Below are positions 12,133-24,924 of a DNA stretch of 64,000 nucleotides, piece by piece. A model generated the notes under the pieces. It saw nothing but the letters and a program-made list of their open reading frames with translations, searched no databases and was not told the DNA's origin. This DNA is from Rotaria socialis (lineage: Eukaryota > Rotifera > Eurotatoria > Philodinida > Philodinidae), in contig CAJNYU010000151.1 of NCBI GenBank assembly GCA_905331475.1, positions 1 to 64,000 of the forward strand. Direction: 5' to 3'. Positions within the stretch are counted from its first letter, which is position 1. Each line of letters starts with the position of its first letter. Position numbers and translations under genes: made by a program.

Positions 12133-13126
12133 ATAGTGTGGATGATGATGGTGATGAAAAAATATGGTTATTTAAACGACTCAGCTCGGCGGCTCCGAGC
12201 GCTGAATACGGTCTTCAGATAATAAAACGTTGTAAATCTACTGATCGATTAAAAGCAAAATAAATAGATCGAACAATTCAGAAAACTGAATTTATACTGA
12301 TCTTTCTCATTCCAACGAAAACATGATTTTGAAGATTGATTGCTAACATTTTTGTATCGTTGCAGTCAACCCGAGTTTCATGTAGTAGATGCGAAGGATG
12401 AAAACAAAGGCTATTGGCTGCTGTCTTTCATGTAAGAAAAAAAAGACCAACATATTCAGAGAGAATCATTTTTATAACTACGATATTATCTTTCAACTTG
12501 AGCTTCCGACACCATTATCAAAATGATGAAGACAGAACAACCCTATCAAATAAATCTGATTATTCTTCGTTATATTCTTTCTATGCTTCAGTACATAAGA
12601 CTAGTGGACGATTTTGGAGAATGCTAGGCACGAAAGCAATCGTTTCTCATAGAAAACATTCTTTTTTAATTGCTATTTGCAGAGAAGGCTTAAAAATGAG
12701 TTGATACTACGTATGAGTTTTGCCGCACATTTTATGATCATGCTCTTCTTGCCTCTCCCCCTTTCCCTCCGTCATGATTGCCGAAATACTCTCCATCAGA
12801 AATATCTTCAGTTCGGAATTGTTTGCGACGATTAATCTTCAATTCTATTTCTCATTTTTTTTTTCTTTTCCGTCTAAGATTCTTATAAATAAATTCTCAG
12901 CGATACTAAGCATCTTACTCCCACGTTCTGCTACAATTCTAGTCAATGATTTCTTGATTAACAAACAACAAAAAGTCTTCATTTACTACCATACAACAAT
13001 TTGTTAATTACTTCATTAGTTCTTTCTTCTGTAATGTCCTTTGGCAACAACGGAAAATGAAAGTATAATTTTTTTTAAGAAAATGTACTTTGCAATAAAC
13101 TAACATGGCAGTTGACTAGGTGAGAA

Positions 13127-13280
13127 TGGAATTTGAACGGAAGAAAAAGATACTACTTCAAAGTATAATACAAAGAGAGAAAACAATACGTGAAATTCTA
13201 CCGATACCAGCTCGTCTCGCTATGCGGAAATCATCGAATAACTTGAAACAGAAAAGAAGAGAAGAAAAAAGACGTTAGCA
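13127..13280 (+). CDS. Doubtful short basic ORF
   Basis: An ATG at about 13127 opens a 50-codon frame (MEFERKKKILLQSIIQREK, then a Lys/Arg-rich end) closed by TAG. It could be the first coding piece of a gene or chance. No splice partner with compatible frame was found before 13580. Function unknown. Confidence 0.15.
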
Positions 13281-13579
13281 CGCGAAGAAAATAGAAAAAA
13301 AATGTCTTGTCGTTCTTTCTAATTGAACTATCGGAGTATGTCGTACTCCGCTTATTTGATTCAAGAATCTCTTTTCCATTCAATAGCTACTCATACATGT
13401 TTTTTTTAATAATAAAACACATATTCTCTCTTGCTGTTTGCATTGGCAATGACTTTTATCGTGTTCAATAATGAAATATTATCAAACGGATAACAATGAA
13501 ATTTGTTCCAATCATTTACATATGGAAGCTCGTGTTTTTCGTAAAGTAATAACTTTTTTTTTTCATCATTTTTCAACTG

Positions 13580-13904
13580 ATGGATTCTACGTTTAGATTG
13601 ATTCAATGTGAAATAAATTCTACGTTAAATAAATTGATTCCAACCATTATTCTTCGCCCTTATCCAGATTTACCGTTAACAGAACAAGCAATGTATGATT
13701 TGAAAAATACTCTGAGAAAAACAATTGAAACAAATGATTTTGATGGCGACGATGATGACGATTATCTTGAAGAAGATGACATTGATATTGACGAAAAAAT
13801 TACAACAACTATGAAATCAACAACATCTGTCGAATTAACAACATTAGAAATGAAACATAATATTTTTAAGTCTTCGTCATCTTGTTTTACATTAAATCCT
13901 ATGA

Positions 13905-13948
<44 letters not shown>

Positions 13949-13960
13949 AGAAATATATGA
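13580..13960 (+). CDS. Small hypothetical protein with acidic stretch and poly-Leu tail
   Basis: Single open frame of 126 residues; an in-frame stop lies just upstream, so the ATG at 13580 is the earliest start. It has an unremarkable N-terminal half; an acidic run around residues 54-72 (DFDGDDDDDYLEEDDIDIDE); a Thr/Ser-rich stretch; then twelve consecutive leucines, TQRNI and the stop. The Leu run is encoded by a (TTA)n microsatellite at about 13908-13941. The hydrophobic tail could serve as a GPI-attachment signal or tail anchor, but no signal peptide is seen. It could also be the last exon of a larger gene, though no upstream acceptor exists in this frame. Confidence 0.3.
13908..13941. repeat. 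(TTA)n microsatellite
   Basis: About eleven uninterrupted TTA units. Read on the plus strand in the 13580 frame they encode poly-leucine. Confidence 0.9.
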
Positions 13961-14018
13961 CAAAAAAAATCATGTGCTATCTGACTACAAATCAAAATTT
14001 TACATTTACATTTATCAA

Positions 14019-14837
14019 TTATAATAAACAACTACTCTTTGGTTTTGAACGCTCTTCGAGATATTTCCAAATAAGCTAAAAAATTAAAATTAATTTTCTT
14101 TTGCTTTCGAACGGATTCATTGCAATGTGACTTACATTACAAAATTCTTTTAGAATAGTTTTGCCCGAGTCATCATTTCCAGTTACATTTCCGATAGATT
14201 CATAAATTTCAGCAGTCTTTAAACATAGAAAAATAATTATCATACTTAATGAAATTGGTGTCTTTTACTTTAATAGCATCAAACATATTTTGAAGTGAAA
14301 TTTGGCGTTGAAGCGAATCATCCATAGACATATCAGGTGATGATTCTTGTCTATCAATAGGTGTTTGTGTTGAAACATTTTTTTCGGATTGTTTCTAAAT
14401 ATTACGAAGAATATTAAAAATAAGTCAAGTTTTTATATTCAATTAAGTACATCTACTAATTGAGTACTAGTGTTGTTTATTGTTGTTAACATGGATTGAT
14501 CAATGAGAGATTTAAGAGATTCATTTTCTTTCAATAGTGATATTTGTCTTTCTTCGAGATCATGTAATTTTTCTTCGTAGTCAACTATTTGAGATGCAAG
14601 TTTGTTTATTGTACTTGTACCAAAGTGTTTCCATTGTTCAGCTAACTGATGCATTTTATACCTTTCTTCGTCAAGCAACATACATAATTCCTTCAAATCA
14701 TCATTAGTTGATACGAGTGAAGAATTTTCTTCCAATGTTATCCCTTCTTGTTCATCGGCTGTTGACTAGAAAAAAACCTGACAATCGAAAAAACACACAG
14801 AAAATTAATAACTATAGAAAAATACCTGTCGTGACAT
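14019..14837 (-). CDS. CCDC85: CCDC85 family coiled-coil protein
   Basis: Adaptor-like protein; the family (vertebrate CCDC85A/B/C, nematode PICC-1) acts at cell junctions and binds beta-catenin or p120-type proteins. Exons in transcript order: 14837-14826, 14765-14451, 14394-14269, 14216-14136 and 14075-14019, giving 196 residues. The core NDDLKELCMLLDEERYKM, EQWKHFGTSTINKLASQI and LKENESLKSLI matches the two coiled coils of the family. The C-terminal part (LQNMFDAIKTAEIYESI, then ILKEFCN and LIWKYLEERSK) matches the conserved tail. The first exon codes only MSRQ. It is shorter than vertebrate members because the Pro-rich linker is missing. It lies 195 bp downstream of the kelch gene on the same strand. 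Confidence 0.85.
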
Positions 14838-15032
14838 TTTCTAATAGTTTTGTCTTATCTGAAATAATATAAGATAATCATTTATTTTCTTCGCTTTCTC
14901 TCATTAAAATTGTGACAAACATTTACATTCTGTTTTTATAAATATATACATACATACATACACAAAGCAATCAGACTAAAAACAAGAATATATATATATA
15001 TACAGTAAAAGAGAAACACAAATAGTATGAAT

Positions 15033-18000
15033 TTAATTTGAACAAGTACGATGATGATGTTCAGGATAATATCTATGACGTTGATATATCATAGGACTAT
15101 TACTAGCGCTATTTGTACCACTTGATGACATATCACCACCACTTGATATGTCGCCTATACTGAGTCGAGGAATATTATCTGATGGATAATGATTATAATG
15201 TGGATGCGGATGATGATGATGATTGTGATGATGATGATGAGATTCATGGCTATCAAATGTTTGGCAACCATCAAGAAATTGTTGTGGAAAAACAAGTGAA
15301 CACCATTTACTAGCTAACGTTGATGGATGAGGTAATTGAACACAACGCTCAAATGTACGTTTTTCAATATCAAAATAAGATGATTTAAGAATATAGGATT
15401 CACTTGATGGACCTATGACAATAGAAGAAGAAAAAACCTAATGAACATAGTTCAACTTAGTCGAATCTTACCATCATGTTCTTCGAGTAAATAATGTATT
15501 TTATCTCCCATAATTGATGAACTTGATATACATTGATATGAATGTGATACTGGTATAGTTGCAATTTCTGTCCATTGATTTGTTAACGTGTCATAGATTT
15601 CAATACAAGGTGCTAAACGATATTTATCATCTTCTCCACCAAATAAAATTAAACGTTGATTTTGATAAAATACAGTTGGATTAAATCGAACAGTTAATGG
15701 TGCTGCACATATTGCTACATGACCAGTTTCTAGATCAACCATATAAGAATTTTCTGATAAACGATGATTAAGTCCTAGAAATATTTATTGAAACAAAATG
15801 AGAAAAAAAGAAAATATTTTCTTACCATCAGTATGTTTTCCACCAATAACAAAAGCAACATTTTCAGCAACACATGCTCCTGGCCATTTCAATATTGGTA
15901 AATCTGTACATTCTAACGTTCGCCATTGATCTTTTTCAATATTATATACTTCTATTGCTGTTGAACAAGGATGTGTAGCATAAAAATTTCCTTTGTCGCC
16001 ATAGACTCTAGAAGATGTTTGTTTAATGATAAAAAGAAAAAGAGAAACGAAAATGATTCGATACATACCCACCAACAGCAACCAAACATTCGTTTGAACT
16101 AAATAAGCACACAATAATTACACAACATTTCGAATGTAATATAAAGTGAGTTACTTGATTAAACACAAAAGTAAAACGTTCATGTTAATTCATCCTCATA
16201 AAATTGATTTTCTACTCAATTGAACTTGTATATCAACATAAAAGAGCTTGTCATGTGTGAAATACAATTTACATTTCACATGACACAGGCTCCTAAATGT
16301 GATCGCAACATAGACGTCTATCATCATGACTAGACTGGGTCATTTTTTCGTCTCGTCTAGAATATTTTGTTTAGGACGCCTGGCGCGTTACTTTTTTCTA
16401 GTTTCTCAATAAAAGCTTAGCGGAGAGATTCTAAAGCTCTTGGAATATTTCAATCTCGATTAATAAGTTTAGAATTCCTGAATGTTTTCTGCTATGAGAT
16501 ACATGAAACGCCAGATTTGAATTTAGAATACATTATTTTTCTTTTTGTGAAAAAATACTGCGCCTTTCGCTTAGAAGACCTTCAAATATCGAAAGAAGTA
16601 TCAAAAAATTCTACTTTTAGTCTAGGGGACAAATCGATAAGATCCGTCAAAATTCATCAAAGCATTAACACAAAAACAATGCTCGATTTGCATCTAGTTT
16701 TCAGATGAAAACATATAATTGAATTGTATGAAGCTTGGGGACGAAAAGTTAATTGCGCTTTTCTCATCTGTACTTTGTGATAATTTTTTCGATTTTAAAA
16801 CATATTAAATATAGATAGAAGAGCATTCACAAGTATAGTTGGTACAGGAAAGTTCCTTACTTTCAGCATTGAAAAGCGGGATTGGAGCTGTCCTTGGATG
16901 TAAATATGACTGAGCAATGATTGTGTCATTTCCGACAAACATTGAACGAGACACTACTAACTATTTCTTTGATTCTGTTAGTATCAATGACGAGCTTAAA
17001 CACTCACAGGCACATCTTAATAATTATTTTCGTATGAATTGAAAGTGTAAACGAACTCTGTAGATAACTACTCTCGATTTAGTTAGAAACGTATTTAACA
17101 AACATTTATTTTAATGACTAAAAACAAAGTTTGTTATTATTTTAAGATAAGTAAATTTGGATAATTGGAGAAAATAAAAACTTTGTTGCTGCTCTAAATT
17201 ATTAAAAGAATAAGAAACTTTAAAATGCAACTTACCCAGCCAATGAAAAAAATTGTCTTTTCTCACAAAGTCTCGCAATTTCAGACCATAAACCAGTTCG
17301 TGGATCGAATCGATAACATGCATTTGTCGTTTCTCGATTGTTTTCTGAATAACCACCACATGCATACAGAAAATTATTAACAACGACAAATTTTTGTGAT
17401 AACGTTCTCCATGTTGCTAATGAATTACACATATATTCCCAAACATCATCATGCTTATTTAATATGTACATTGATTCGTTAACACAAACCAGACTTGCTT
17501 CATTGCGTATCTTACTTCTTGGTGATGTTGAGCAATATTGACGATTGGGTAATGAGAAATAAGAAAATGCTTCAAATGCAAAACGTATACAGTCGGGATC
17601 TGTTTTCATGAATTCATGTGACATAACTAAATCATTGAATTCCTCAGGTTTCATTGTTTGAAAACGAACATGCTCCATTAATGCATTTGCATGAACCATA
17701 CGATTTTTTTCATCTGATTTTAACCATTCAACACACAAATCAAAAACTTTGATTTCTGGATAAAGGCGGAATTCATTTGAACGTATTAAATAAAGAATTT
17801 GTTCGTATGTTAACCGTTTAAAACCTTCGTTTAGTGCAACTTTAGGAAAATTACGTAAAACAAATTTATTTATCTATTAATGAAAATAAACGTGTTTTAT
17901 TTTTAAACAAGCCATTATACGAATAATCCAACAGACCTTTTCTAATACAGGAATAGAAAATAAATCAGCAAGACTAAGAACATCAATACAATTATCAACG

Positions 18001-19579
18001 GTTGTTTCTTCAATAAGAAAATCTTCACAAAGTTTTATGGCATGATTCACTTGTAAATGCGTTACTGCACGAAGTACTTCCGCTAAATATATAAAAACAG
18101 AAATAATCATTTCTTTTATAAATAGATGCGACCCACAATCTTAATGTATTCTGTGGGTATATTTTATCAGACGAGTTTCATAAGAGAATGTGATTTTATA
18201 GGTTATTCCATTCAATCCTTTTGTGTACACCGAAAACTTAGAACTTAGATAGTTTGGATTTCACTGATAATTGTCAGGTTACACATAATTAATCGAAAAG
18301 TAAATACGTGCATACATTGTACTCTACTTCATTATCAATATGTTTATGAGAATAGCAAAGGATCTTCGAGTACCTAAAAAAAATGATAATGAATCAGTCC
18401 TGTAAGGGTGGAACGGCGGACTTTTGAACTTTGAGCTACTTCCAGTGATGAACTTCGAAGAATTTTTCTCTCATACAATCTGTCTAGAGAAAGTTCGAGT
18501 ACTACTATCTAAATAATCAAATGCTTGCATGTCTTTTGAGTGACAAAAATTCAAAATTTCTAATTATAAACCATCACCTGCTGGTTGAATGACCTTTCTT
18601 TTCATACTGTCAGAGAATTATTACATGTTTATCTTAGAGAAGTCTCTCAAATGTCAACAACTATACAATATGAAATTTGTTTTGCTTGAAGACTTATAAG
18701 CATCTGAATATAAAAATGAGAAAGAGTATACTCCTTGAAGCTATCGCTATTTATTCTTTGAAAATGAATTCAAAAATTGATGAAACACAAATACTTGAAG
18801 TCCGGTTTATAATATTTACTTTCCTATAAATGTTTTCATTTTAATGACTTTATAATCTGAGAACATTAATCTGAAACTAATTACTTTAAAAACAAACGTT
18901 CACTTTGAAAGATTTTTCTAATTCTGACTAATCATATTTTCTATCTATCTATCTATATATATATTAATCTTGACTTGAATAGATTCAAACTGCATTTTAT
19001 TTTCTATTATCTACACGTTAAGGATCATAGCTCTCCTCAAACCTAAATAATTCGTTCCCTTGAAATATTTCCATTTCGAAATTTATTTTATCTAAATTGA
19101 AATAAACTTACCGATGTTTTCAATGCTTAATGATAATTCACCGGTATAAATAAAATCCAATACAGCACGTAATCCATTTGCTGTAATATCTTTCAATTCA
19201 ATAGTATCTATTCAAAAGAAAATGATTTTTATTAAAATAAATACTATTTTCATCTCTTTTAACCTGCTGTTGCTTCTTGCATTCCACTTCGACTTATCAT
19301 GGCTTCGAAATAATCCGAACTAGCAACCAGCACACATCTAAAATATAGGATTATAGAAGCATAAGTCATTCAATTACATATGAACGGATCTTACTTATGC
19401 ACATTGAATGTTTCATTTTCAGCACATAGAACGAGATCACAAAATTCTCTTGAATTTCGTTGTTCACGTAAACGTTCAAGCACACTTGTTTTAAATAAAT
19501 AAGCTTTTCTTGTACGTAAATCTGACTCAGATATTGGTTTATTAGTAGTTGAATCAGTCGTTGCTTGTTCTTCATCCAT
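15033..19579 (-). CDS. Kelch-like BTB-BACK-kelch protein (KLHL9/13/26-type), Cul3 adaptor
   Basis: Expected substrate adaptor for Cullin-3 ubiquitin ligases. Exons in transcript order: 19579-19395, 19337-19264, 19207-19112, 18082-17937, 17873-17236, 16098-16069, 16007-15826, 15774-15472 and 15412-15033; 677 residues, frame closed exactly. BTB about residues 45-150 (FCDLVLCAENETFNVHKCVL, FIYTGELSLSIENIAEVL); BACK about 155-265 (LEKINKFVLRNFPKVAL, LCVEWLKSDEKNR); kelch repeats after about 310 (NFLYACGGY, ACYRFDPRTGLWSEIA, ECLVAVGG, AFVIGG, RLILFGG). BACK and the following linker are closest to KLHL9/KLHL13. One exon is only 30 bp. The C-terminus is His-rich (clusters encoded by CAT repeats) followed by Ser/Gly/Asn. 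Two introns exceed 1 kb. The start is the first ATG after an in-frame-free leader. Confidence 0.9.
16150..17235 (-). other. Long intron of the kelch gene
   Basis: The intron 16099-17235 has no coding similarity. A small hairpin (gtcatgtgtgaaat at 16250 and atttcacatgac at 16273) is the only structure noted. Confidence 0.5.
18083..19111 (-). other. Long intron of the kelch gene
   Basis: About 1.03 kb between the BTB exons, AT-rich, with a short (CTAT)n tract near 18940-18955. I see nothing else in it. Confidence 0.5.
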
Positions 19580-19970
19580 CTTGATTTTTGTGATTATGAT
19601 GATTATAAATTATTCTATTTTTTTTTATCTATTGATAGACAGGCAGTTCGATTCGATAGATAGTTATGGTTATAAATAAAATATTTTGTCATTAACCAAT
19701 TAAAACTACTATTAATTTATTCGAGTATAATATTGAATTTAAATGAAATGATAAAATAAAATTATTCAAATTGTCTATTTCAGAAGAGCTTTTTCTTAAT
19801 AAAAAGCAAAGCGCCCTCTTTTTCTACATGAGGTTGAGTTGTTTGATCAGTCAATAAACAAAATGGCAGCACAACTATCAACGTAATGGATGAGTCATAG
19901 AAAAGAAAAACGAGTAAAATATAGTTATTTTTTTTTGTGTTCCTATATTATTTTAATTTCAAATCAATAA
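19580..19970. promoter_or_regulatory. Divergent promoter region, kelch gene and AP-1 gamma
   Basis: Only 391 bp separate the start codons of the two oppositely oriented genes, so both promoters must lie here. It is AT-rich with T tracts. No confident core element was identified. Confidence 0.5.
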
Positions 19971-22900
19971 ATGCTAAATATGAAGTTTCCCGATCTATCA
20001 ATGGTAAAGTGTTAAGTTAAAATTTATTTTAAAATAAATTTATTTTCTCTCGAAATTCTAGTCGAATCCAGTTCGACTTCGTGAATTAATAAGACAAATT
20101 CGTTCAGCTAAAACAGCTGCTGAAGAACGTGCAGTTGTACAAAAAGAATGTGCTTATATAAGAGATTCGTTTCGTGACGAAGATAATACATGGAGATGTC
20201 GAAATGTAGCAAAATTACTTTACGTTTCATTACTTGGATATCCGGCACATTTTGGACAAGTATATAATTGTTTGTTTTGTAGAAAATTGTTAAACAATCT
20301 GCTGTCCCCTCATTTTTAGCTTGAATGTTTGAGATTAATTGCATCAACACGGTTTACAGACAAACGTATTGGTTATCTAGGAGCGATGCTATTACTTGAT
20401 GAACGACAAGATATCCATGTACTCATTACAAATTCATTGAAAAAGTAATGACTTCTTTTTTGTTGCGAAGAATAAAATATGAAGAATTCAATCTGTTGAA
20501 AATCTATCGAACTGTTCTAGATATTAAAATTTTCCTTTCCATACAGTCTATAAAAAAAAACAGAAAGCATCAAACCGGTTCTCTCCTTTGTCATACACCT
20601 ATTGGGGTGACCTTGCTTCGGGACACGTCTAGCGGCATATCGCGAATGAAATCAATTTTTCTGGATCAGCAGTGCCCAAGGACTGAGAAATAGGAATTCC
20701 TAATGTGTCGAGAAATTATCGTAAATATTCCATATTTTTACCTTTAGTATGCACGGAACTGTAGAGTAACTGATGAGGAATTCCTAATCCTCAGTCCTTG
20801 GACACCCCTCATCAATATTGAGCAATGAAGCATTTCACCAGACCTATTTACTCATTTTACAATTTCTTTATTCATGTATAACCTGATCTGTCTTTTTTTT
20901 TAGCGATTTGAATCATTCAAATCAATATATTTCCGGTTTAGCCTTATGCGCATTAGGTACGATTTGTTCACCTGAAATGAGTCGTGATTTAGGTGGTGAA
21001 GTTGAACGATTAATGAAATCAACAAATCCATATTTAAAGAAAAAAGTAAACGCGTATTTATATTATTTCTTAATATTGATTAGATGCTACTTTTAGGCTG
21101 TGTTATGTGCTGTTCGTATCATACGAAAAGTTCCTGAACAATATGATGTTTTTCACAATTCAGTTCGAAGTTTACTTACTGAAAAGAATCATGGTTTGTT
21201 CAAAAAACTAAATAAATATTCTCTTCATATCGAAATACTATAAATGAATAATATAGGTGTTCTTCTTACGGCAATGACTCTCGTTAATGAAATGTGTCAA
21301 CAAAATGCTCAAGCATTACATAGTTTTAGAAAAGTTTGAATCTTCTTTTGCATAAGATTCTATTTTGTTTTCCATTTATTAGTTAGTACCAAATCTTGTT
21401 CGTATTCTTAAAACTTTGATTATGTCTGGCTATAGTCCAGAACATGATGTAGCAGGCATTAGTGATCCATTTTTACAAGTAAACTATTTCTTTTATTTGA
21501 AAATCATTATTTCTAATATTGATTTAAGGTATATATTTTACGTTTATTGCGTGTATTGGGTCGAAATGATAATGAAGCAAGTGAAGCAATGAATGATATT
21601 CTTGCTCAAGTGTCAACAAACACCGAGAATAGCAAAAATGTGGGAAATGCTATTTTATATGAAACTGTTTTAACGATAATGAATATTAAATCAGAATCAG
21701 GATTAAGAGTAAAAGCTTTTATTTATTTTTTTCTTCAATTGAAATTTATTTCTTGTTTTCTCATGTTTAATTCAGGTTTTAGCAGTGAATATTTTGGGTC
21801 GTTTTCTATTGAATAACGATAAAAACATTCGTTATGTTGCATTGAATACATTGTTACGCGTTGTACATGCTGATCATAATGCTGTACAAAGGCATCGAGC
21901 AACAGTTGTTGAATGTCTTAAAGATGCCGATGTATCAATTAAGCGGTAAGAAAAGAAAAATATGATTAAAAATAGACAATTTAACATGTTGTATTTTAGG
22001 CGTGCTATGGAATTATGTTTTGCATTAATAAATTCAAATAATATAAGAACAATGACAAATGAAATGTTAGAATTTCTGGGCACATGTGAAATAGAATTCA
22101 AAGCAGATTGTACATCAAATATGTTTTTAGCTATGGAACGGTAACGATAAATGAAAGATTTACTGAGTAGATTTTCACGTGATTAACGAAGAAATATAAG
22201 TAGACATGTAATGAAATGATGTGAGTCGGTTTGATCTTGAAATAAATCTTCTTAAGAAAATTTCATATTTCATATATGATTACTTTCATTTGATGAGTGC
22301 AGTACTTTTTAGGAAATTGATATCGAGATAGATTAATAAAAACAAAAAATTAAGTTGTTTTGGATTTCGTTCATGCCTAAATATATCTCGTTTCAATAGT
22401 TTTTTTTACAATAATTTGATTAATTAAATTTTATCGTACACTACATGTAATAGTAGAAGAATAGTAAGTTTATCTTGAAGCGAAAATCAATCGTTGGGTT
22501 TCAAAAGAAAATCATTAGTTACTATTAATTAAATTTTTCTATTTTAGTTTTTCACCATCAAAACGATGGCATGTTGATCAAATGATTAAAGTTCTTACTA
22601 CTGTAAATCATTAAATTGTTTTTAAATGTAATCGAACGAATTTTTCTCGTTTTAAAGGCTGGAAATAGTGTACGTGATGATATTGTATCAAGTTTAATTG
22701 GTATTATATCATCATCGCCCGATCTTCATGGTTATACAGCATATCAATTATATAAATTAATCCGAAATGATATTACTCAACAGCCACTTATTCAAGTAGC
22801 ATCGTGGACATTAGGTAATTTGAGAAGGAAAATCCAAGAGATTAATTTTTCATCTATGAATCTATATTTATTTCTAGGTGAATTTGGTGATATTTTTGTT

Positions 22901-24626
22901 AGTGGACAATACGAAAAATCCAATGATGTAGAACATGTCCAAGTAAATTTGAATTAATTTCTTTCGATCTAGTTTTTGAATATATTTATATTTTGTGAAA
23001 AAAGGTGACAGAAAATGAAATAGTTGATATATTAGAGCGTATATTAAATTGGACAATAAGCACATTGATTACACGCGAATATGCAATCAATGCATTAATG
23101 AAATTAAGTACTCGTTTTCCGAGTTGTTCAGAGTAACGTTCTTTATATTTTTTTAATCATTAAATAGAGTATTGTTTTATTTTTATAGTCGAATACAATC
23201 TATAATGACATATTATGCATGTAACATGAACCTAGAATTACAAACACGTGCAGTTGAATATACATCACTTTTTACTAAACATAATCCAATCAGGTATTTA
23301 AAAAATAGATCATATCGATTAGTATTGATCTTATATAAGGAAGAAGTCACTAAGTTATCGTGCAATGGATTGTATATTGAGAAAAGGATACAAACAAATT
23401 GTAGAGTCTTTCAACAAAGACATTACCATGGTATCATCCTTGAAATAAGCTTTCTCCATATGAACCTTGTACATGAAATGTACGATTAAAGGCATTGTTA
23501 TGGAAAGCTTTTTTAAACATTTTTACTAGAATGATGTAACAAATTTTAGTGCTGCTTGAGACGCATACTCGTATGAAGATATTGACTTTCAAAGACAATC
23601 AATGGTTATAGTATATTAATTTCTAATCCACTTACAACGTTAAAAATAGCAAACTAAAACTCAGCATAACTGTTAGATCAATTTTTAGCGTTACTAGATA
23701 TAAAATCCGGGATAGGAAAACTCGAAAATCCTGTGTGAAATCGTTGAACTAAATATTGTGAACATGAAAAATTTTATTTTCGTTTTGTTCATTTTAAGAT
23801 CAAGTATTGTGGAACGTATGCCAGTTCTCATCAGTAATATAACTGCAAGTGCAAACAATCCCGAACAACAAGAACAAATAGATAATCAAGAAGAAAATGT
23901 ATCCGATAATGCTCAAACAAATCATGTTCCACAGAACGAACCTGTGGTAACTAGATAGTTATTTTTCTCTTCGATTAAATTAGTATTATTGATGTTATTT
24001 TCAGATCAACTTATTAGAACTTCTTGATGAACCTATTCAAACGAACGGATCTCTATATCCTCACGAACAGCAAACAACTTTATCATCGACATTGGATCCA
24101 TTGAATGATTTTATTTTCGGTAATGATTTGTCGAATACTCATTCCTCAAGTAATTGTACATTTTTGTTTTTGTTTTTCTTGACAATAAGTTTTGCTTCTT
24201 AAATTAGTTATTCCACCAATGATAGCATTAGATAGAAATGGCTTACGTATTTTATTTACATTTGAACGAGATGGTACAATATTAACAATTCATTCTAAAA
24301 CAACTAATTCTACACAATATCCAATAACAAATTTTATTTTTAAAGCAGCTGTTCCAAAAGTAAAATATTCTTGTGCTGTTTTTTTTTGAAAACTATTGAT
24401 AGAATAAAATCTATATGCCTTTTAGACATTTGTCATAGAATTACATCCACCGAATAGTACAACAGTGCCGGCACATAATTCTGGAGATATATATCAAATA
24501 ATAAAAATCTCAAATCCACATCAGGAAAAACTTCGTATGAGAATTAAGCTTAACTATTTGGTTAATAATTCATCGATGAGTGATGAAGCTGAGTTGAATG
24601 CGTTTCCTGAACAGTGTTATAATTAA
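19971..24626 (+). CDS. AP1G1: AP-1 complex subunit gamma
   Basis: Large subunit of the clathrin adaptor AP-1, sorting cargo between the trans-Golgi and endosomes. Nineteen exons (19971-20003, 20062-20259, 20320-20444, 20904-21045, 21097-21193, 21257-21333, 21383-21478, 21529-21708, 21776-21945, 22000-22140, 22548-22602, 22658-22814, 22878-22942, 23005-23132, 23189-23293, 23799-23946, 24005-24149, 24208-24359, 24426-24626) give 804 residues, near the 822 of human. The trunk is strongly conserved: [89 protein letters not shown] and [21 protein letters not shown] short acidic hinge ([10 protein letters not shown]) precedes the gamma-ear domain ([37 protein letters not shown]). Three introns are 400-510 bp. 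The start context ([11 protein letters not shown] before [10 protein letters not shown]) is less conserved and could begin at the internal ATG at 19980. Confidence 0.95.
20671..20815. mobile_element. Small inverted-repeat element in an AP-1 gamma intron
   Basis: Inside the 459-bp intron, the left arm (tgcccaaggactgagaaat, then aggaattcctaat) and the reverse complement of the right arm (tgtccaaggactgaggatt, then aggaattcctcat) match over about 32 bases, with roughly 75 bases between them. No ORF. It is MITE-like and explains part of the unusual intron length. Confidence 0.6.
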
Positions 24627-24924
24627 TTTTTCATTGTTGTTTATTTCTATATCTACATATATTTATTATATTCTTGATTGTGCATGTTTTCTTGTCATTG
24701 ATTCTTAGCATTCAATTTTTTTCTTTGTAGGATTCATTTTTTTTAAACAAATGTTTAAATTTACATCAAACATTCATTCCGTTTATATGAGGATTTAAAA
24801 AGAAGAAAGAGAATTTTTCGTGTTTTTCGTACATCTTTAAAGACGAAAAAAAGGGTGAATATTATTAAATAAAATAAAATTGTGTTGATATGGAAAATAA
24901 CAATTAAGTTAACTATCATTTTAG

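Larger units (their letters stand above)
7550..13126. other. Gene-poor region with repeats
   Basis: No ORF here resembles a protein. Individual repeats are listed separately: a tetrad of ACCGG-type tracts, an 18-bp hairpin, two telomere-motif pairs, a TTCCGA-rich island, the 926-bp inverted-repeat element and a 16-bp stem-loop. The remaining stretches (7550-7830, 9200-9540, 9600-10890, 11820-12070, 12133-13126) are AT-rich sequence in which I see no feature, apart from a GC-richer patch near 9765-9845 of unknown nature. Confidence 0.5.

Noticed and set aside
13456-13560. Possible exon (YYQTDNNEICSNHLHMEA) spliced to the 13595 acceptor
   Set aside because: No donor gives a compatible phase; every join leads to an immediate stop.
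13406-13606. 66-codon minus-strand ORF overlapping the 13580 frame
   Set aside because: No conserved pattern, and a Lys/Tyr/Asn-rich composition expected from AT-rich DNA.
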